Shown: one piece after another, positions 47,728 to 54,736 of the stretch
Layout: the number at the start of each line of letters is the position of its first letter
Numbering within the stretch: the stretch's first letter is position 1
NCBI RefSeq assembly: GCF_006970865.1
Contig: NZ_CP035503.1
Span: forward strand, 3,175,001-3,239,000
Reading direction: 5' to 3'
Length of the DNA: 64,000 bases
Source of the DNA: Rhodoferax sediminis
GTDB lineage: Bacteria; Pseudomonadota; Gammaproteobacteria; Burkholderiales; Burkholderiaceae_C
Position numbers and translations under genes: made by a program
Notes under the pieces: generated by a model
What the model saw: only the letters and a program-made list of their open reading frames with translations
Told to the model about the DNA's origin: nothing
Databases searched by the model: none

Positions 47728-47756
47728 TTGATTGTTGCGACAGGTCTTCCTATACT
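47728..47756 (+). promoter_or_regulatory. Sigma-70-type promoter
   Basis: TTGATT (47728-47733) and TATACT (47751-47756) are spaced exactly 17 bases. The start of the next gene lies about 70 bases downstream of the -10 box. Confidence 0.6.
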
Positions 47757-47828
47757 GGTCCACGGGGGGCATGCAGAATTTGCAGTAACCGCGACCAATT
47801 TCGTTCAACCATCCACACAGGAGCCGCT

Positions 47829-48167
47829 ATGAAAAAGATCATGTTGACGCTGGGCATCGCCCTGGCCCAGATGCTGGTGGTGAGTGCTTTTGCCCAGACC
47901 AGGGGCGGCGAAGCCGACTCCGCCGGCTCCATGGCGGCTCCCTCTGCCCCGGCGACCCCGGCCGAGAAGGCTGCGGCCAAGGCGGAACGCAAGGTGGAAG
48001 GCGCTGCCGCTGCGAAGAACGAGATGCCACAAGAAGGCGAGAGCAAGAGCGCCGGGACCGCCCGCAAGACCACCAAAGCTGAGCGTGCGCAAGCCCGTGC
48101 CAAGCGCAAGGCCGAGACTGCCGAGGCCCTCAAGAAGGGCGAAATCCAGTCCGGCGAGAAGTACTGA
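47829..48167 (+). CDS. Small exported Lys/Ala-rich protein
   Basis: A 112-residue protein with a clear signal peptide (KKIMLTLGIALAQMLVVSAF followed by AQ). The mature part is about 90 residues of alternating Ala/Lys/Glu/Arg (EKAAAKAERKVEG, RAQARAKRKAETAEALKKG) and is probably helical and basic. AGGAG lies five bases before the ATG, and a strong promoter sits upstream. No family is recognised; similar small Lys/Ala-rich periplasmic proteins are common in Burkholderiales. It could be island cargo or a host gene left by earlier rearrangement, since an IS fragment lies before it and an intron fragment after it. Confidence 0.75.
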   Translation: MKKIMLTLGIALAQMLVVSAFAQTRGGEADSAGSMAAPSAPATPAEKAAAKAERKVEGAAAAKNEMPQEGESKSAGTARKTTKAERAQARAKRKAETAEALKKGEIQSGEKY

Positions 48168-48216
48168 CGACAGATTCGCTGCAACCCGACGGACCTACCT
48201 GGGGCCTTTTCTTTTG

Positions 48217-48430
48217 GTGCGCCCAGCATGGGCGCGATCTTGGAGGTGCAAGTCCTCCCGCGAGCCGACCACAGCGGGCGAAGTGAAGTGCAACTGCGTG
48301 AGGGCGGCCGAGCGTGGGATGAAGCACGTAACGTAAACCGCGAGTTGAAGAACACGAAGCGCATATGAGGCGACACCGAGCAGGGCGAGCAAGCCAATGA
48401 TTGCGAAGCCCTTGTGGTCAAGGCGAGGTG
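48217..48430 (+). ncRNA. 5' fragment of a second group II intron
   Basis: Starts GTGCGCCCAGCATGGGCGCG and continues with GGAGGTGCAAGTCCTCC and GCGGGCGAAGTGAAGTGCAA, the recognisable 5' part of domain I of bacterial group II introns of another subgroup than the complete one. After about 48430 the sequence changes to an unrelated open stretch (RMRLNRVMPIAYFDRLGFTY) of unknown origin. No reverse transcriptase or domain V follows, so the copy is dead. Confidence 0.7.
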
Positions 48431-49128
48431 GCGCAACAGCCGCATGCGCCTGAACCGCGTGATGCCGATCGCCTACTTCGACCGCCTGGGATTTACCTAC
48501 CAGCTTGCGCGTGACCCTCTCGGATCGGGGTCCATGTTTGCCACTGAGAAAACAGGACAGGATTGAACTCCCCGAAAACGGTGCTGTCGCAAAGGGAGGC
48601 CCGGCAATTGATCTGCCGAACTTGTCAGGCACCACCCCAAAGCACCCCATGTTGAAGGCGCTTCCCGATGGCATCGCGCTGCCTGTAGCGGCGCATCCTT
48701 GATCACTCGCCGTATCCCGAACCACACTACAAGGGCTATCCGTGGGCATCGAGCCTGCACAGCCTTCATCGAGGATTTTGGTTCTCCTGAAGTCCAGCCT
48801 GGCTGGCGTCGCAGTCGTTACCTGCCTTTGAACGCGTCCGGGCTTTGGCCTGGTCTGGCTGCGCGCTTCGTGCACATGGCCTCGTGATCCGCTCAGCCCC
48901 AGGCTGAACACTGTGCTTGCCGTTGAACCTTCGGGTTTGACGGCATGGAATGCCTTGCGCGGTGACATCTTGTATGTCATCGCTCGGGCATCGACAGAAG
49001 GTTCCCGTTCGAAAGAACCGTGAATCTTCGTTTTCATGGCACGCCGCAAGGTGTCGCCAACAAGCCGCTCGGCCGTCTTCGGCCCGAGCATTCCCGAACG
49101 GGGAACCCCAAGTTCCCCGCCAGGGATG
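48431..49128 (+). other. Long structured leader region upstream of the 58-residue gene
   Basis: No plus-strand gene is convincing here. The region carries copy 3 of the island box, then a dense set of hairpins: a UUCG-capped stem at 48919-48944 (AACC TTCG GGTT inside GCCGT/ACGGC), an overlapping alternative GGCAT/ATGCC at 48942-48954, TGACA/TGTCA at 48963-48979, and GGTTC/GAACC at 49000-49019. It leads directly into the two-hairpin leader. Confidence 0.5.
48805..48826 (+). repeat. Copy 3 of the 22-nt island box
   Basis: Identical in all 22 bases to the copy at 20018-20039. It lies about 357 bases before the start at 49162. Confidence 0.6.
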
Positions 49129-49161
49129 GGTGTTCCCCTTCTTACCGTGAAGGAGAGCACC
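49092..49161 (+). promoter_or_regulatory. Two-hairpin RNA leader with sequestered ribosome site (copy B)
   Basis: Hairpin 1: GGGGAAC (49100-49106) pairs with GTTCCCC (49112-49118), extended by TCCC/GGGA. Hairpin 2: GGTGTTCCCCTT (49129-49140) pairs with AAGGAGAGCACC (49150-49161), with one C-A mismatch at the same position as in copy A. The ATG follows directly at 49162. Confidence 0.72.
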
Positions 49162-49338
49162 ATGTTCGCAGTCCCTGCAACGAGAGAAACGCGCCCCGTT
49201 GCCGTGCTGCTGGGAGGATCCGGCATTGCCCGGATGCTCGCAGTTCGCAAGCCAGTGGTGGCGGCACTGTTGAGACCGTACCTGCCTGTTTCCGAACGGA
49301 ATGGATCGGTCGTAGAAACCTGCGTTGAAGTAGCCTGA
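49162..49338 (+). CDS. Small island protein of unknown function (58 residues)
   Basis: Starts MFAVPATRETRPVAVLLGGS directly after the leader hairpin that contains its ribosome site AGGAG. The product is short and partly hydrophobic (VAVLLGGSGIARMLAV), with no recognised domain. The elaborate leader argues that it is really expressed. It is followed three bases later by another small gene. Confidence 0.6.
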   Translation: MFAVPATRETRPVAVLLGGSGIARMLAVRKPVVAALLRPYLPVSERNGSVVETCVEVA

Positions 49339-49340
49339 CC

Positions 49341-49541
49341 ATGCTGGCCAGTCTCTACCGCAAGCGCGTGGCCGCCATGGCGATCCAACTCGCCAAGGAT
49401 GACCCTCAATTGGTCAAGGCAGTGATCGCCCGGCTCAGAAAGTCTGGCGAGATCGAGTCCGACGATCTGGTCTACCTGGACCAGATCGCCGACCGCTGGA
49501 TCAGGATTGCCCGGGAGAACCGGCAGAAGGCACGTCGCTGA
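49341..49541 (+). CDS. Small helical island protein of unknown function (66 residues)
   Basis: MLASLYRKRVAAMAIQLAKD followed by PQLVKAVIARLRKSGEIESD looks like a soluble helical protein, basic at the C-terminus (ARENRQKARR). It starts two bases after the previous stop and is probably co-translated. No family is recognised. Its last 41 bases overlap a convergent minus-strand gene. Confidence 0.6.
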   Translation: MLASLYRKRVAAMAIQLAKDDPQLVKAVIARLRKSGEIESDDLVYLDQIADRWIRIARENRQKARR

Positions 49542-49767
49542 CCACCCGGTCCAGCGATGGGGGCGGTCGCACGCCCCTGGCCTTCGCCATCTCCAGGACG
49601 ATTTTGTCCAGCAGATCAGGGCGTTCATCGGCCAGCGTCTGAGCCCACCGGCTCAGCGCCTGTTCGATGTCGTCCTGCGTTCGCGTCCCCGCGAAGTCAA
49701 TACCGAGTGATCGGTAGTCCTCGACTTCGTTGGGCGTGAACCGTACTGCGTTGCCTGCACGAAGCAT
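49501..49767 (-). CDS. Small unknown protein on the opposite strand (88 residues)
   Basis: RFTPNEVEDYRSLGIDFAGT followed by RTQDDIEQALSRWAQTLAD has the amino-acid mix of a real soluble protein, with helical periodicity and acidic character. GGAAAGG lies about 10 bases before the ATG. It is transcribed against its neighbours and overlaps one by 41 bases. No family is recognised. Confidence 0.5.
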   Translation of the reverse strand: MLRAGNAVRFTPNEVEDYRSLGIDFAGTRTQDDIEQALSRWAQTLADERPDLLDKIVLEMAKARGVRPPPSLDRVVSDVPSAGSPGQS

Positions 49768-49835
49768 AGTGTGGGCCTTTCCTTTGTATTTTCCTATGCG
49801 TCATTGAGCTTATCAGTGACACGTACCTTCGCAAA

Positions 49836-49901
49836 CCCTCGGGGAGTCCACCGTCTCCCCATCGGGGAATGGGTGTTCCCTCTTTCATCTGGAGAAACAC
49901 C
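49836..49901 (+). promoter_or_regulatory. Two-hairpin RNA leader with sequestered ribosome site (copy C)
   Basis: Hairpin 1: inner stem GGGGAG (49841)/CTCCCC (49855) extended by CCC/GGG. Hairpin 2: GGTGTTCCC (49872-49880) pairs with GGAGAAACACC (49891-49901) with one bulged A and the same C-A mismatch. The ATG follows at 49902. Confidence 0.7.
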
Positions 49902-50441
49902 ATGTTCCTTGAGAAACCCCATCCTCGCTCGAAGCGTCCCAGCATCGAGCACGAGGAAGAAAGAGCCTGGGTCAGCTTCTACAAGCGTGTTGGCAATGAC
50001 CTTGCCCTCGCCATCGAAGTGCTGACCCAACTGGATTCCGATCCAGACATGAAGCGTTCCCATCTGGCCTTGTACCTGTGTTGCAAGGAATCCTTGCGCA
50101 CGCACAAGGCCCGTCAGGCGCGCAACAAACGGATTGGACTGTTCGTCCGTTGGCTTTGCAGCGGGTTGTTCACGCAGCTGTTCGTCCAATGGCCGAACAC
50201 ATTGCGCCGCAGTTTGCACCGGGGCGGCGACATCGTCGTCGAATGCTTGCCCCAGACCGAGACGGATGTCAGCAAAGAGCCGGCCCTGGCCAAAGCCAGG
50301 CAATTGGCCCAGGAGCCCACCTTTGCCACGGCGCAGGCGGCGTTCCGTCAGCAGAGAACGGTCGCGTCGGCAGAACCTGCTGCTGCGACCGCAGAGGCCG
50401 GCGATTCGGCCCCCTGCCCGGCTGTCCGCAAGGCGGCCTGA
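49902..50441 (+). CDS. Island protein of unknown function (179 residues)
   Basis: A basic N-terminal half (MFLEKPHPRSKRP, RAWVSFYKRVGNDLALAIEV, KESLRTHKARQARNKR) is followed by a hydrophobic-aromatic stretch (IGLFVRWLCSGLFTQLF) and an Ala/Gln-rich C-terminus. No domain is recognised. The start is fixed by the leader hairpin just upstream. It is followed after 86 bases by the next island gene, with a perfect GGGCTG/CAGCCC hairpin (50457-50473) between them. Confidence 0.65.
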   Translation: MFLEKPHPRSKRPSIEHEEERAWVSFYKRVGNDLALAIEVLTQLDSDPDMKRSHLALYLCCKESLRTHKARQARNKRIGLFVRWLCSGLFTQLFVQWPNTLRRSLHRGGDIVVECLPQTETDVSKEPALAKARQLAQEPTFATAQAAFRQQRTVASAEPAAATAEAGDSAPCPAVRKAA

Positions 50442-50527
50442 TGTGTCAACACCTGTGGGCTGCCCGTCAGCCCCTCCCGTCGACTTGCCTTGGGCATGGC
50501 GGCATCCCTCATGAAAGGAGTTCATCC

Positions 50528-51112
50528 ATGACTTCCATTGCTAATACCCTGCGTGCCATCGAGGCACGCGCCGAACGCGCCATCGTCCAGGAATTGCGTC
50601 TGATGACGCAGGAGATCCTCGCCATGCGCACCGTGCTCGTGCTGGAAGACCGCAGTCACGCTGACGCCCTTTTGCTGAAGCTGGATCGCCTTGCACAAGA
50701 CCAGACGGCGGCACCGGCAAGTAGCAACGATACGCCTGCCTCGCTGATGCCGGACTTGCGTCTTGATGAGATTCAGGCGCTCGCGCCTGTGGCGTACAAG
50801 GTCTACTTCTATGGCCGTGCGTGCGGCGACCTGGAAGACGTCGTGACGCTCGATGCCTTCGATGCTGGTGTCCAGTTGGTCCTTGATCGCGTGGATGCCC
50901 ATCGCGGACATGCGATTGAAGCCAGCTGGGCCAACGGCAGAGGTGCACTCAAAGTGCTGACGCCTACGGGTGCCACACTGGCGACCATTGAAGCGGCTGA
51001 TGTCGTTGACGTTTCTGTGGACCCCATCGTCGACAAAGTCTGCCAGGCACTGCAATTGGGCGATGCCTCGCGCATAGAAAAATTGTTCGGCCCGATGCTC
51101 AAGGCCGCCTGA
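50528..51112 (+). CDS. Island protein of unknown function (194 residues)
   Basis: The N-terminal 75 residues are helical (ANTLRAIEARAERAIVQELR, LMTQEILAMRTVLVLEDRSH) and may form a coiled coil. A linker rich in Ala/Ser/Pro follows, then a compact alpha/beta domain (DEIQALAPVAYKVYFYGRAC, VVDVSVDPIVDKVCQALQLG). AAGGAG lies seven bases before the ATG. No family is recognised. A terminator follows 40 bases after the stop, closing the small-gene unit that began at 49162. Confidence 0.65.
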   Translation: MTSIANTLRAIEARAERAIVQELRLMTQEILAMRTVLVLEDRSHADALLLKLDRLAQDQTAAPASSNDTPASLMPDLRLDEIQALAPVAYKVYFYGRACGDLEDVVTLDAFDAGVQLVLDRVDAHRGHAIEASWANGRGALKVLTPTGATLATIEAADVVDVSVDPIVDKVCQALQLGDASRIEKLFGPMLKAA

Positions 51113-51152
51113 AGGTGTCCCTTACCCGGCGTACCCCGTGACGCCCGAGGAG

Positions 51153-51189
51153 CCTGCCCTGCCCTTTGGGTCGGGGCAGGTTTATTTTT
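51153..51189 (+). terminator. Rho-independent terminator
   Basis: CCTGCC (51153) pairs with GGCAGG (51175-51180) with additional inner pairs, followed by TTTATTTTT. It lies 40 bases after the gene ending at 51112. Confidence 0.8.
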
Positions 51190-51238
51190 CTGGTGCGCAA
51201 AGGGCTCTGGGTTTGGCAACACTACCCTGCCGTAGCCG

Positions 51239-51460
51239 CTATGCGACCCGGCGGCACTGCCGATATTCGCGGTCGATCAGCCAGTGGACAAACTCCGTTT
51301 GCTCCGAAACACCCCAGTAATGCGCTTTGCACCGTGTGACGTAGGCGTCCAGGTCACCCAGCGTGCGGATGCCCACCGGCTCTAGGTCGGTGATCTTGGT
51401 AAAAACTTCGATTTCCTTGCGGGTCAGTCGAATCTGGTTGTTGAGTCGAATCATGGTCAT
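51239..51460 (-). CDS. Small unknown protein (73 residues)
   Basis: Starts MTMIRLNNQIRLTRKEIEVF with a G-rich ribosome site just upstream, and continues ITDLEPVGIRTLGDLDAYVT to a basic C-terminus. It has the composition of a real soluble protein. No family is recognised. A longer upstream reading frame to 51997 is not coding: its composition is poor and it is antisense to the radC leader. It is convergent with the gene ending at 51112. Confidence 0.55.
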   Translation of the reverse strand: MTMIRLNNQIRLTRKEIEVFTKITDLEPVGIRTLGDLDAYVTRCKAHYWGVSEQTEFVHWLIDREYRQCRRVA

Positions 51461-51853
51461 CCCCCAACAAATGGGTTTGGCGGGCATCTTGGCCGAATTT
51501 GACCCCCATGTCTCCGGCTTTCTTTGGTGAGCCTGAAAGATATCTCCACCACAACCACAGTCGCGGGCCAGTGACACTCCACCGTGAATGGCGAACCCAT
51601 CCGGAACACCACATCGCGTCCATGCAACATGTCCGACGCCAGAAAAACGAATCCTGGCACACGCCACCGGAATCTCCCCAACTGTTGCGGCAATTGCGAA
51701 CGGCATCGTGGCGCCCCCACTTGAACACACCCCGCTACCGCGCCAGACTATGTAAGTGATCCCTGTGCACTCCATCGTGGGGTGCCCATCCGGTCTTTGG
51801 CCGGCGTCGCAGTCGACACCTGCCTTGTCAACCGCGCATGCCTCGGCGTGCGC
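51461..51853. other. Gap upstream of radC
   Basis: No gene is supported. Copy 4 of the island box lies at 51803-51824, about 100 bases before the radC start, and the promoter of the radC-to-54622 gene series is expected here. Confidence 0.45.
51803..51824 (+). repeat. Copy 4 of the 22-nt island box
   Basis: GGCGTCGCAGTCGACACC followed by TGCC; 20 of 22 bases match the copies at 20018 and 48805. It precedes the radC leader. Confidence 0.55.
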
Positions 51854-51926
51854 ATCCCGAGCGGGAACCTCGTTTCCCTCGGGATCGGCGTTTCCGCTTT
51901 TCTGTTTATACATAAAGGAGAACGCC
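51854..51926 (+). promoter_or_regulatory. Two-hairpin RNA leader with sequestered ribosome site (copy D)
   Basis: Hairpin 1: ATCCCGA (51854-51860) pairs with TCGGGAT (51879-51885), inner GGGAA/TTCCC. Hairpin 2: GGCGTTTCC (51887-51895) pairs with GGAGAACGCC (51917-51926). Relative to copies A-C, the third pair is C-G instead of T-A, a compensatory change. The TTG start follows at once. Confidence 0.7.
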
Positions 51927-52508
51927 TTGAATCTGTCCTTTCTGTCCCGTGCCGATCTGGTCCGCGAGTTGCTCGCGCCGCCGGTCCGGGATTTCATTGC
52001 AACCGCGCCCCATGTGGGCGATGGTGAATCAGGTTACCAACGGGCAGCTGCCAACGATTCTGTAGTCAGCCGCAAGCTTGGTGTGGCCCGCGAACTGCTT
52101 TTGCGTGACCTGCATGCGCAGATGTGCACCGGCCCCATCATGAGTACGCCGCAGGTGCTGCGGGATTGGTTGCGCCTGCACTGTGCGAACCTCGACTATG
52201 AGGTTTTTCTAGTGCTTTACCTGACCATCCAACTCCAACTGATAGAAGCGGTGGAACTGTTTCGGGGCACCTTGACTCAGACCAGCGTTTATCCGCGGGA
52301 ACTGGTCAAGGGGGCAATGGCCCGCAATGCCGCAGCCGTGGTCATTGCACACAACCATCCCAGTGGCCACGCCGAGCCCAGCCGCGCCGATGAGTGCCTG
52401 ACGCAAACGCTGAAGACGGCTCTGAATCTGGTGGACGTGCGCGTGGTTGACCACATGATTGTGGCGGGCGGCACGGTGCTGAGTTTTACGGAACTTGGCC
52501 TGATGTGA
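51927..52508 (+). CDS. radC: RadC/JAMM-domain protein
   Basis: A 193-residue protein. The C-terminal domain (about residues 85-193) holds the JAMM zinc motif VVIAHNHPSGHAEPSRAD and the upstream segment ELFRGTLTQTSVYPRELVK typical of RadC. The start is a TTG directly after the leader hairpin, with GGAG nine bases upstream. RadC proteins are very common in plasmids, islands and prophages; their JAMM fold suggests a peptidase or nuclease-type function, but the role is not settled. It leads a series of small plus-strand genes up to 54622. Confidence 0.9.
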   Translation: MNLSFLSRADLVRELLAPPVRDFIATAPHVGDGESGYQRAAANDSVVSRKLGVARELLLRDLHAQMCTGPIMSTPQVLRDWLRLHCANLDYEVFLVLYLTIQLQLIEAVELFRGTLTQTSVYPRELVKGAMARNAAAVVIAHNHPSGHAEPSRADECLTQTLKTALNLVDVRVVDHMIVAGGTVLSFTELGLM

Positions 52509-52579
52509 CAGCTTGGCTTGTTTGTCTGCCCATAAATTTTTACCCCAAGGGGCTTACCGACCCTTACGGGTCTGGTGAG

Positions 52580-52599
52580 TCCTTCGATGTCATGAAGGA
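52580..52599 (+). promoter_or_regulatory. Hairpin sequestering the ribosome site of the zinc-ribbon gene
   Basis: TCCTTC (52580-52585) pairs perfectly with GAAGGA (52594-52599) across an 8-base loop; GAAGGAG is the ribosome site of the ATG at 52606. GACCC/GGGTC forms another hairpin just upstream (52558-52571). The idea is the same as in the two-hairpin leaders, but the sequence differs. Confidence 0.55.
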
Positions 52600-52605
52600 G
52601 AAACG

Positions 52606-52785
52606 ATGCCTGCATCCGCACGACCCCGTTGCCCATTGTGCCCGGGCTTCGGAAGCTTGCTTGGCCAGCTCGGCCCATTGCGCCGGTTTCGCTGCCGGGC
52701 CTGCGGTATGGATTTCAACCGTCCATCCCGTGCCCGCCGTGCAGCGAGCCCATCATCCCAAACCCAAGGAGTTCCCCATGGATGA
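52606..52785 (+). CDS. Small zinc-ribbon-like protein (59 residues)
   Basis: MPASARPRCPLCPGFGSLLG, then RRFRCRACGMDFNRPSRARR: two CxxC pairs (CPLC and CRAC) about 24 residues apart, as in zinc ribbons, with a basic tail that could bind nucleic acid. AAGGAG lies five bases before the ATG, and its end overlaps the next start by eight bases. It is easily missed because of its length. Function is unknown; a small island regulator is plausible. Confidence 0.6.
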   Translation: MPASARPRCPLCPGFGSLLGQLGPLRRFRCRACGMDFNRPSRARRAASPSSQTQGVPHG

Positions 52786-53086
52786 ATCCACTGTTGCCAG
52801 CCTGCGCCAGCAGGCCGAGCCCTTGGCCGCACTGTCGAGTGCGCACCTGACGCCAGCCACACGCCATAAGTTGATCGGCAATGACCTCTCGGTCAACGCC
52901 TACCCCACCGCATATGGCGGCTTTGTTTATGTCGGCTCGCCACGCTACGACATCCCGACGGAAGCCGACCTGGCGGCCGTCTTTGAAGTGGCAGAACAGG
53001 CGGGTGTCATTTGGCTGAAGTTCGATGCGGATGGGGCCATCATCGATGGCTTGCCGGTCTTCGACATTTCGGGAGAAGCCTTGTGA
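52778..53086 (+). CDS. DUF5983-type island protein
   Basis: A 102-residue protein. SSAHLTPATRHKLIGND, AYGGFVYVGSPRYDIPTEAD and WLKFDADGAIIDGLPVFD match the pattern of the DUF5983 family, which is found almost only on plasmids and ICEs. AAGGAG precedes the ATG. Its stop overlaps the GTG of the next gene. No biochemical role is known for the family. Confidence 0.7.
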   Translation: MDESTVASLRQQAEPLAALSSAHLTPATRHKLIGNDLSVNAYPTAYGGFVYVGSPRYDIPTEADLAAVFEVAEQAGVIWLKFDADGAIIDGLPVFDISGEAL

Positions 53087-53415
53087 GTCAGCATTCTGCC
53101 CACACCCACTACCGCGGCCGAAAAGTCGTGGTGGTCGCGGGCTATGACCGAGCGCTGAACGATCTTTTCCTGCAGGTGCTGGGCCATGAAGATGCCCCGC
53201 GGGCCGTGGAGGAATGCGTGCTCTACAGCAGCCTCCATGAGCCCCATCGCGACTGGACCGACATCAACGCGGTGTCGGACAAGCTGACCGAACTCGGCAT
53301 CGAGGTACCGGACAGCCTGTTGGAAGCCGTGTACCTGGACCAGTTGTTCCATGCCGGCAACCGCATGGTCCGGCACCACCTGAACCAGCCACCCGAGGTG
53401 TTCCTGGTCGGATAA
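53083..53415 (+). CDS. Island protein of unknown function (110 residues)
   Basis: The GTG start overlaps the previous stop (GTGA). The protein reads YRGRKVVVVAGYDRALNDLF, then VEECVLYSSLHEPHRDWTDI and KLTELGIEVPDSLLEAVYLD, with good soluble-protein composition. Proteins of this kind travel with DUF5983 genes in island backbones, by my reading of the context; no domain is recognised. Confidence 0.65.
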   Translation: MSQHSAHTHYRGRKVVVVAGYDRALNDLFLQVLGHEDAPRAVEECVLYSSLHEPHRDWTDINAVSDKLTELGIEVPDSLLEAVYLDQLFHAGNRMVRHHLNQPPEVFLVG

Positions 53416-53499
53416 ATTTTGGGGCCATCAAAAGGTGGCCTCAAGTCCCTCAGGGCGTCGCGCTGCAAGGCCGATGCCCTGTTTTATTTGGAGTTCAAC

Positions 53500-54086
53500 A
53501 TGGAATCAAAAGAATCCCGACCGGAATCTATCCGGCCCGTCAACGAAATCGAGCGGGTAGCCATCGTGCTACCGGAAGGAACAACCTTCTACGATGACCA
53601 GCGCTTTGTGGCGATCGGGCCATGCGCACGGTTGATGGCAGCCTGCGCGTGCACGGCCAGATCATCACCCCAGAGCGTTACCTCAGCCTGTGGCGGGCGA
53701 CGCTGGAGCACCCGATGACGGCAGCGCAATTCACGGAACGCCATGGTCAGCAGGTACTGCTGGTGCTTGGTGGTCCGATGACACCGTTGCGCGGCCAGCG
53801 CAGTTCATGGACCTCGTCGCCTTTCGCGCACTTTGACGACTTCGAGGCCGCCTATCGAGACCGGATCGAATATCGAACAGATGGAGGTGGCGAGCACTTC
53901 GAGATCGCGCTGGACCTCTGTGAGCCCAACGCCGCGCGCGATGCCTTTTACGCGGCATCATTCATTCGCGGAACGGAACTGGAAAAACAGGGTCGCGTGG
54001 AGGTCCGGCTTCAACCTGGTCACCCCGCCGAGCCTCAGACCCGCGCTGTAGTCACGCAGTCTGAACTGTTTGCGCAGGTGATTTGA
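53500..54086 (+). pseudogene. Unknown island gene, apparently split by a frameshift
   Basis: From the ATG at 53500 (GGAG six bases upstream) the frame is protein-like for about 40 residues (IERVAIVLPEGTTFYDDQRF) and then degenerates to a stop at 53718. From about 53622 another frame takes over (MRTVDGSLRVHGQIITPERY, HFDDFEAAYRDRIEYRTDGG) and runs to 54086. The join lies near 53615-53625. Either one gene of about 195 residues carries a frameshift or sequence error, or the second part is a separate gene with its own ATG at 53622. No family is recognised. Confidence 0.5.
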
Positions 54087-54622
54087 TGAGTTACCGCCTG
54101 GAATACCAATGGGGAGCCTTTCATATTCCGGCTGCGTCGCTGGGACTGGCGGAAGATCGGTTCGTGATCGCCGTCGAAGGTGGCGACAACAATGTGTGCC
54201 ATGCCCAAACCGGCAAGCGTGCCCGATCCTGGGACGCCTGCATGATCGGCACCAAAGTGCAGGTGCTGCGGCAGGCCGTGTACCTGGCCGGTTCGTGCGA
54301 AGGCGGCAGCCTGCAGCCACATGGTCGCTACTGCACGCCGGAATCCTACATCCGTCGTATTCGGCGCCTGCTGGAAGGTCCGGGGTATGTGAGTCGCGGG
54401 TATTGGCGGCCGCGGTTGCGCATCCGCCCCACGCATGTCGTGGTGGATGATCTACGCGCCATGGGGATTGAGCCAACCATCGAGAAATGGCACGGGGAGG
54501 AGCGGGCTGTCGTCGCGTTCTCACCAGATCGTCAAGGCGATTTCTTTCGGCTGATTGATCGCTATGGGAATGAACTGCCCGCCTGGTGTTGGGCGGAGGT
54601 TGCTGGGCTTGCGGCTTCCTGA
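54086..54622 (+). CDS. Island protein of unknown function (178 residues)
   Basis: Starts MSYRLEYQWGAFHIPAASLG; the ATG shares bases with the previous stop. Further segments: FVIAVEGGDNNVCHAQTGKR, CEGGSLQPHGRYCTPESYIR and GYWRPRLRIRPTHVVVDDLR. It has several Cys and many aromatic residues but no recognised domain. It is the last gene of the radC series and is followed by a strong terminator. Confidence 0.7.
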   Translation: MSYRLEYQWGAFHIPAASLGLAEDRFVIAVEGGDNNVCHAQTGKRARSWDACMIGTKVQVLRQAVYLAGSCEGGSLQPHGRYCTPESYIRRIRRLLEGPGYVSRGYWRPRLRIRPTHVVVDDLRAMGIEPTIEKWHGEERAVVAFSPDRQGDFFRLIDRYGNELPAWCWAEVAGLAAS

Positions 54623-54648
54623 GCGCGTTACATCATCCAAGCCCAAGG

Positions 54649-54680
54649 GTCCACCGCAAGACGGTGGACTCATTTTTTTC
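54649..54680 (+). terminator. Rho-independent terminator closing the radC gene series
   Basis: GTCCACCG (54649-54656) pairs perfectly with CGGTGGAC (54662-54669), loop CAAGA, followed by TCATTTTTTT. It lies 26 bases after the stop at 54622. Confidence 0.9.
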
Positions 54681-54736
54681 CGCATCACGTTGTGTTCACA
54701 CAGAAATTGCAACACGCACCACCCGCCGGGAAACCG

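Noticed and set aside
48195..49628. 477-codon minus-strand frame across the leader region
   Set aside because: It crosses an intron fragment, the island box and two leader hairpins. No segment resembles a protein family, and the plus-strand features explain the conservation.
49501..49767. Dismissing the minus-strand 88-residue frame as a shadow
   Set aside because: Most of it lies outside other genes and its composition is protein-like, so it was kept as a low-confidence gene instead.
51461..51997. N-terminal extension of the 73-residue minus-strand gene
   Set aside because: The extension is antisense to the radC leader and start, and lacks coding character; a start with a G-rich ribosome site lies at 51460.
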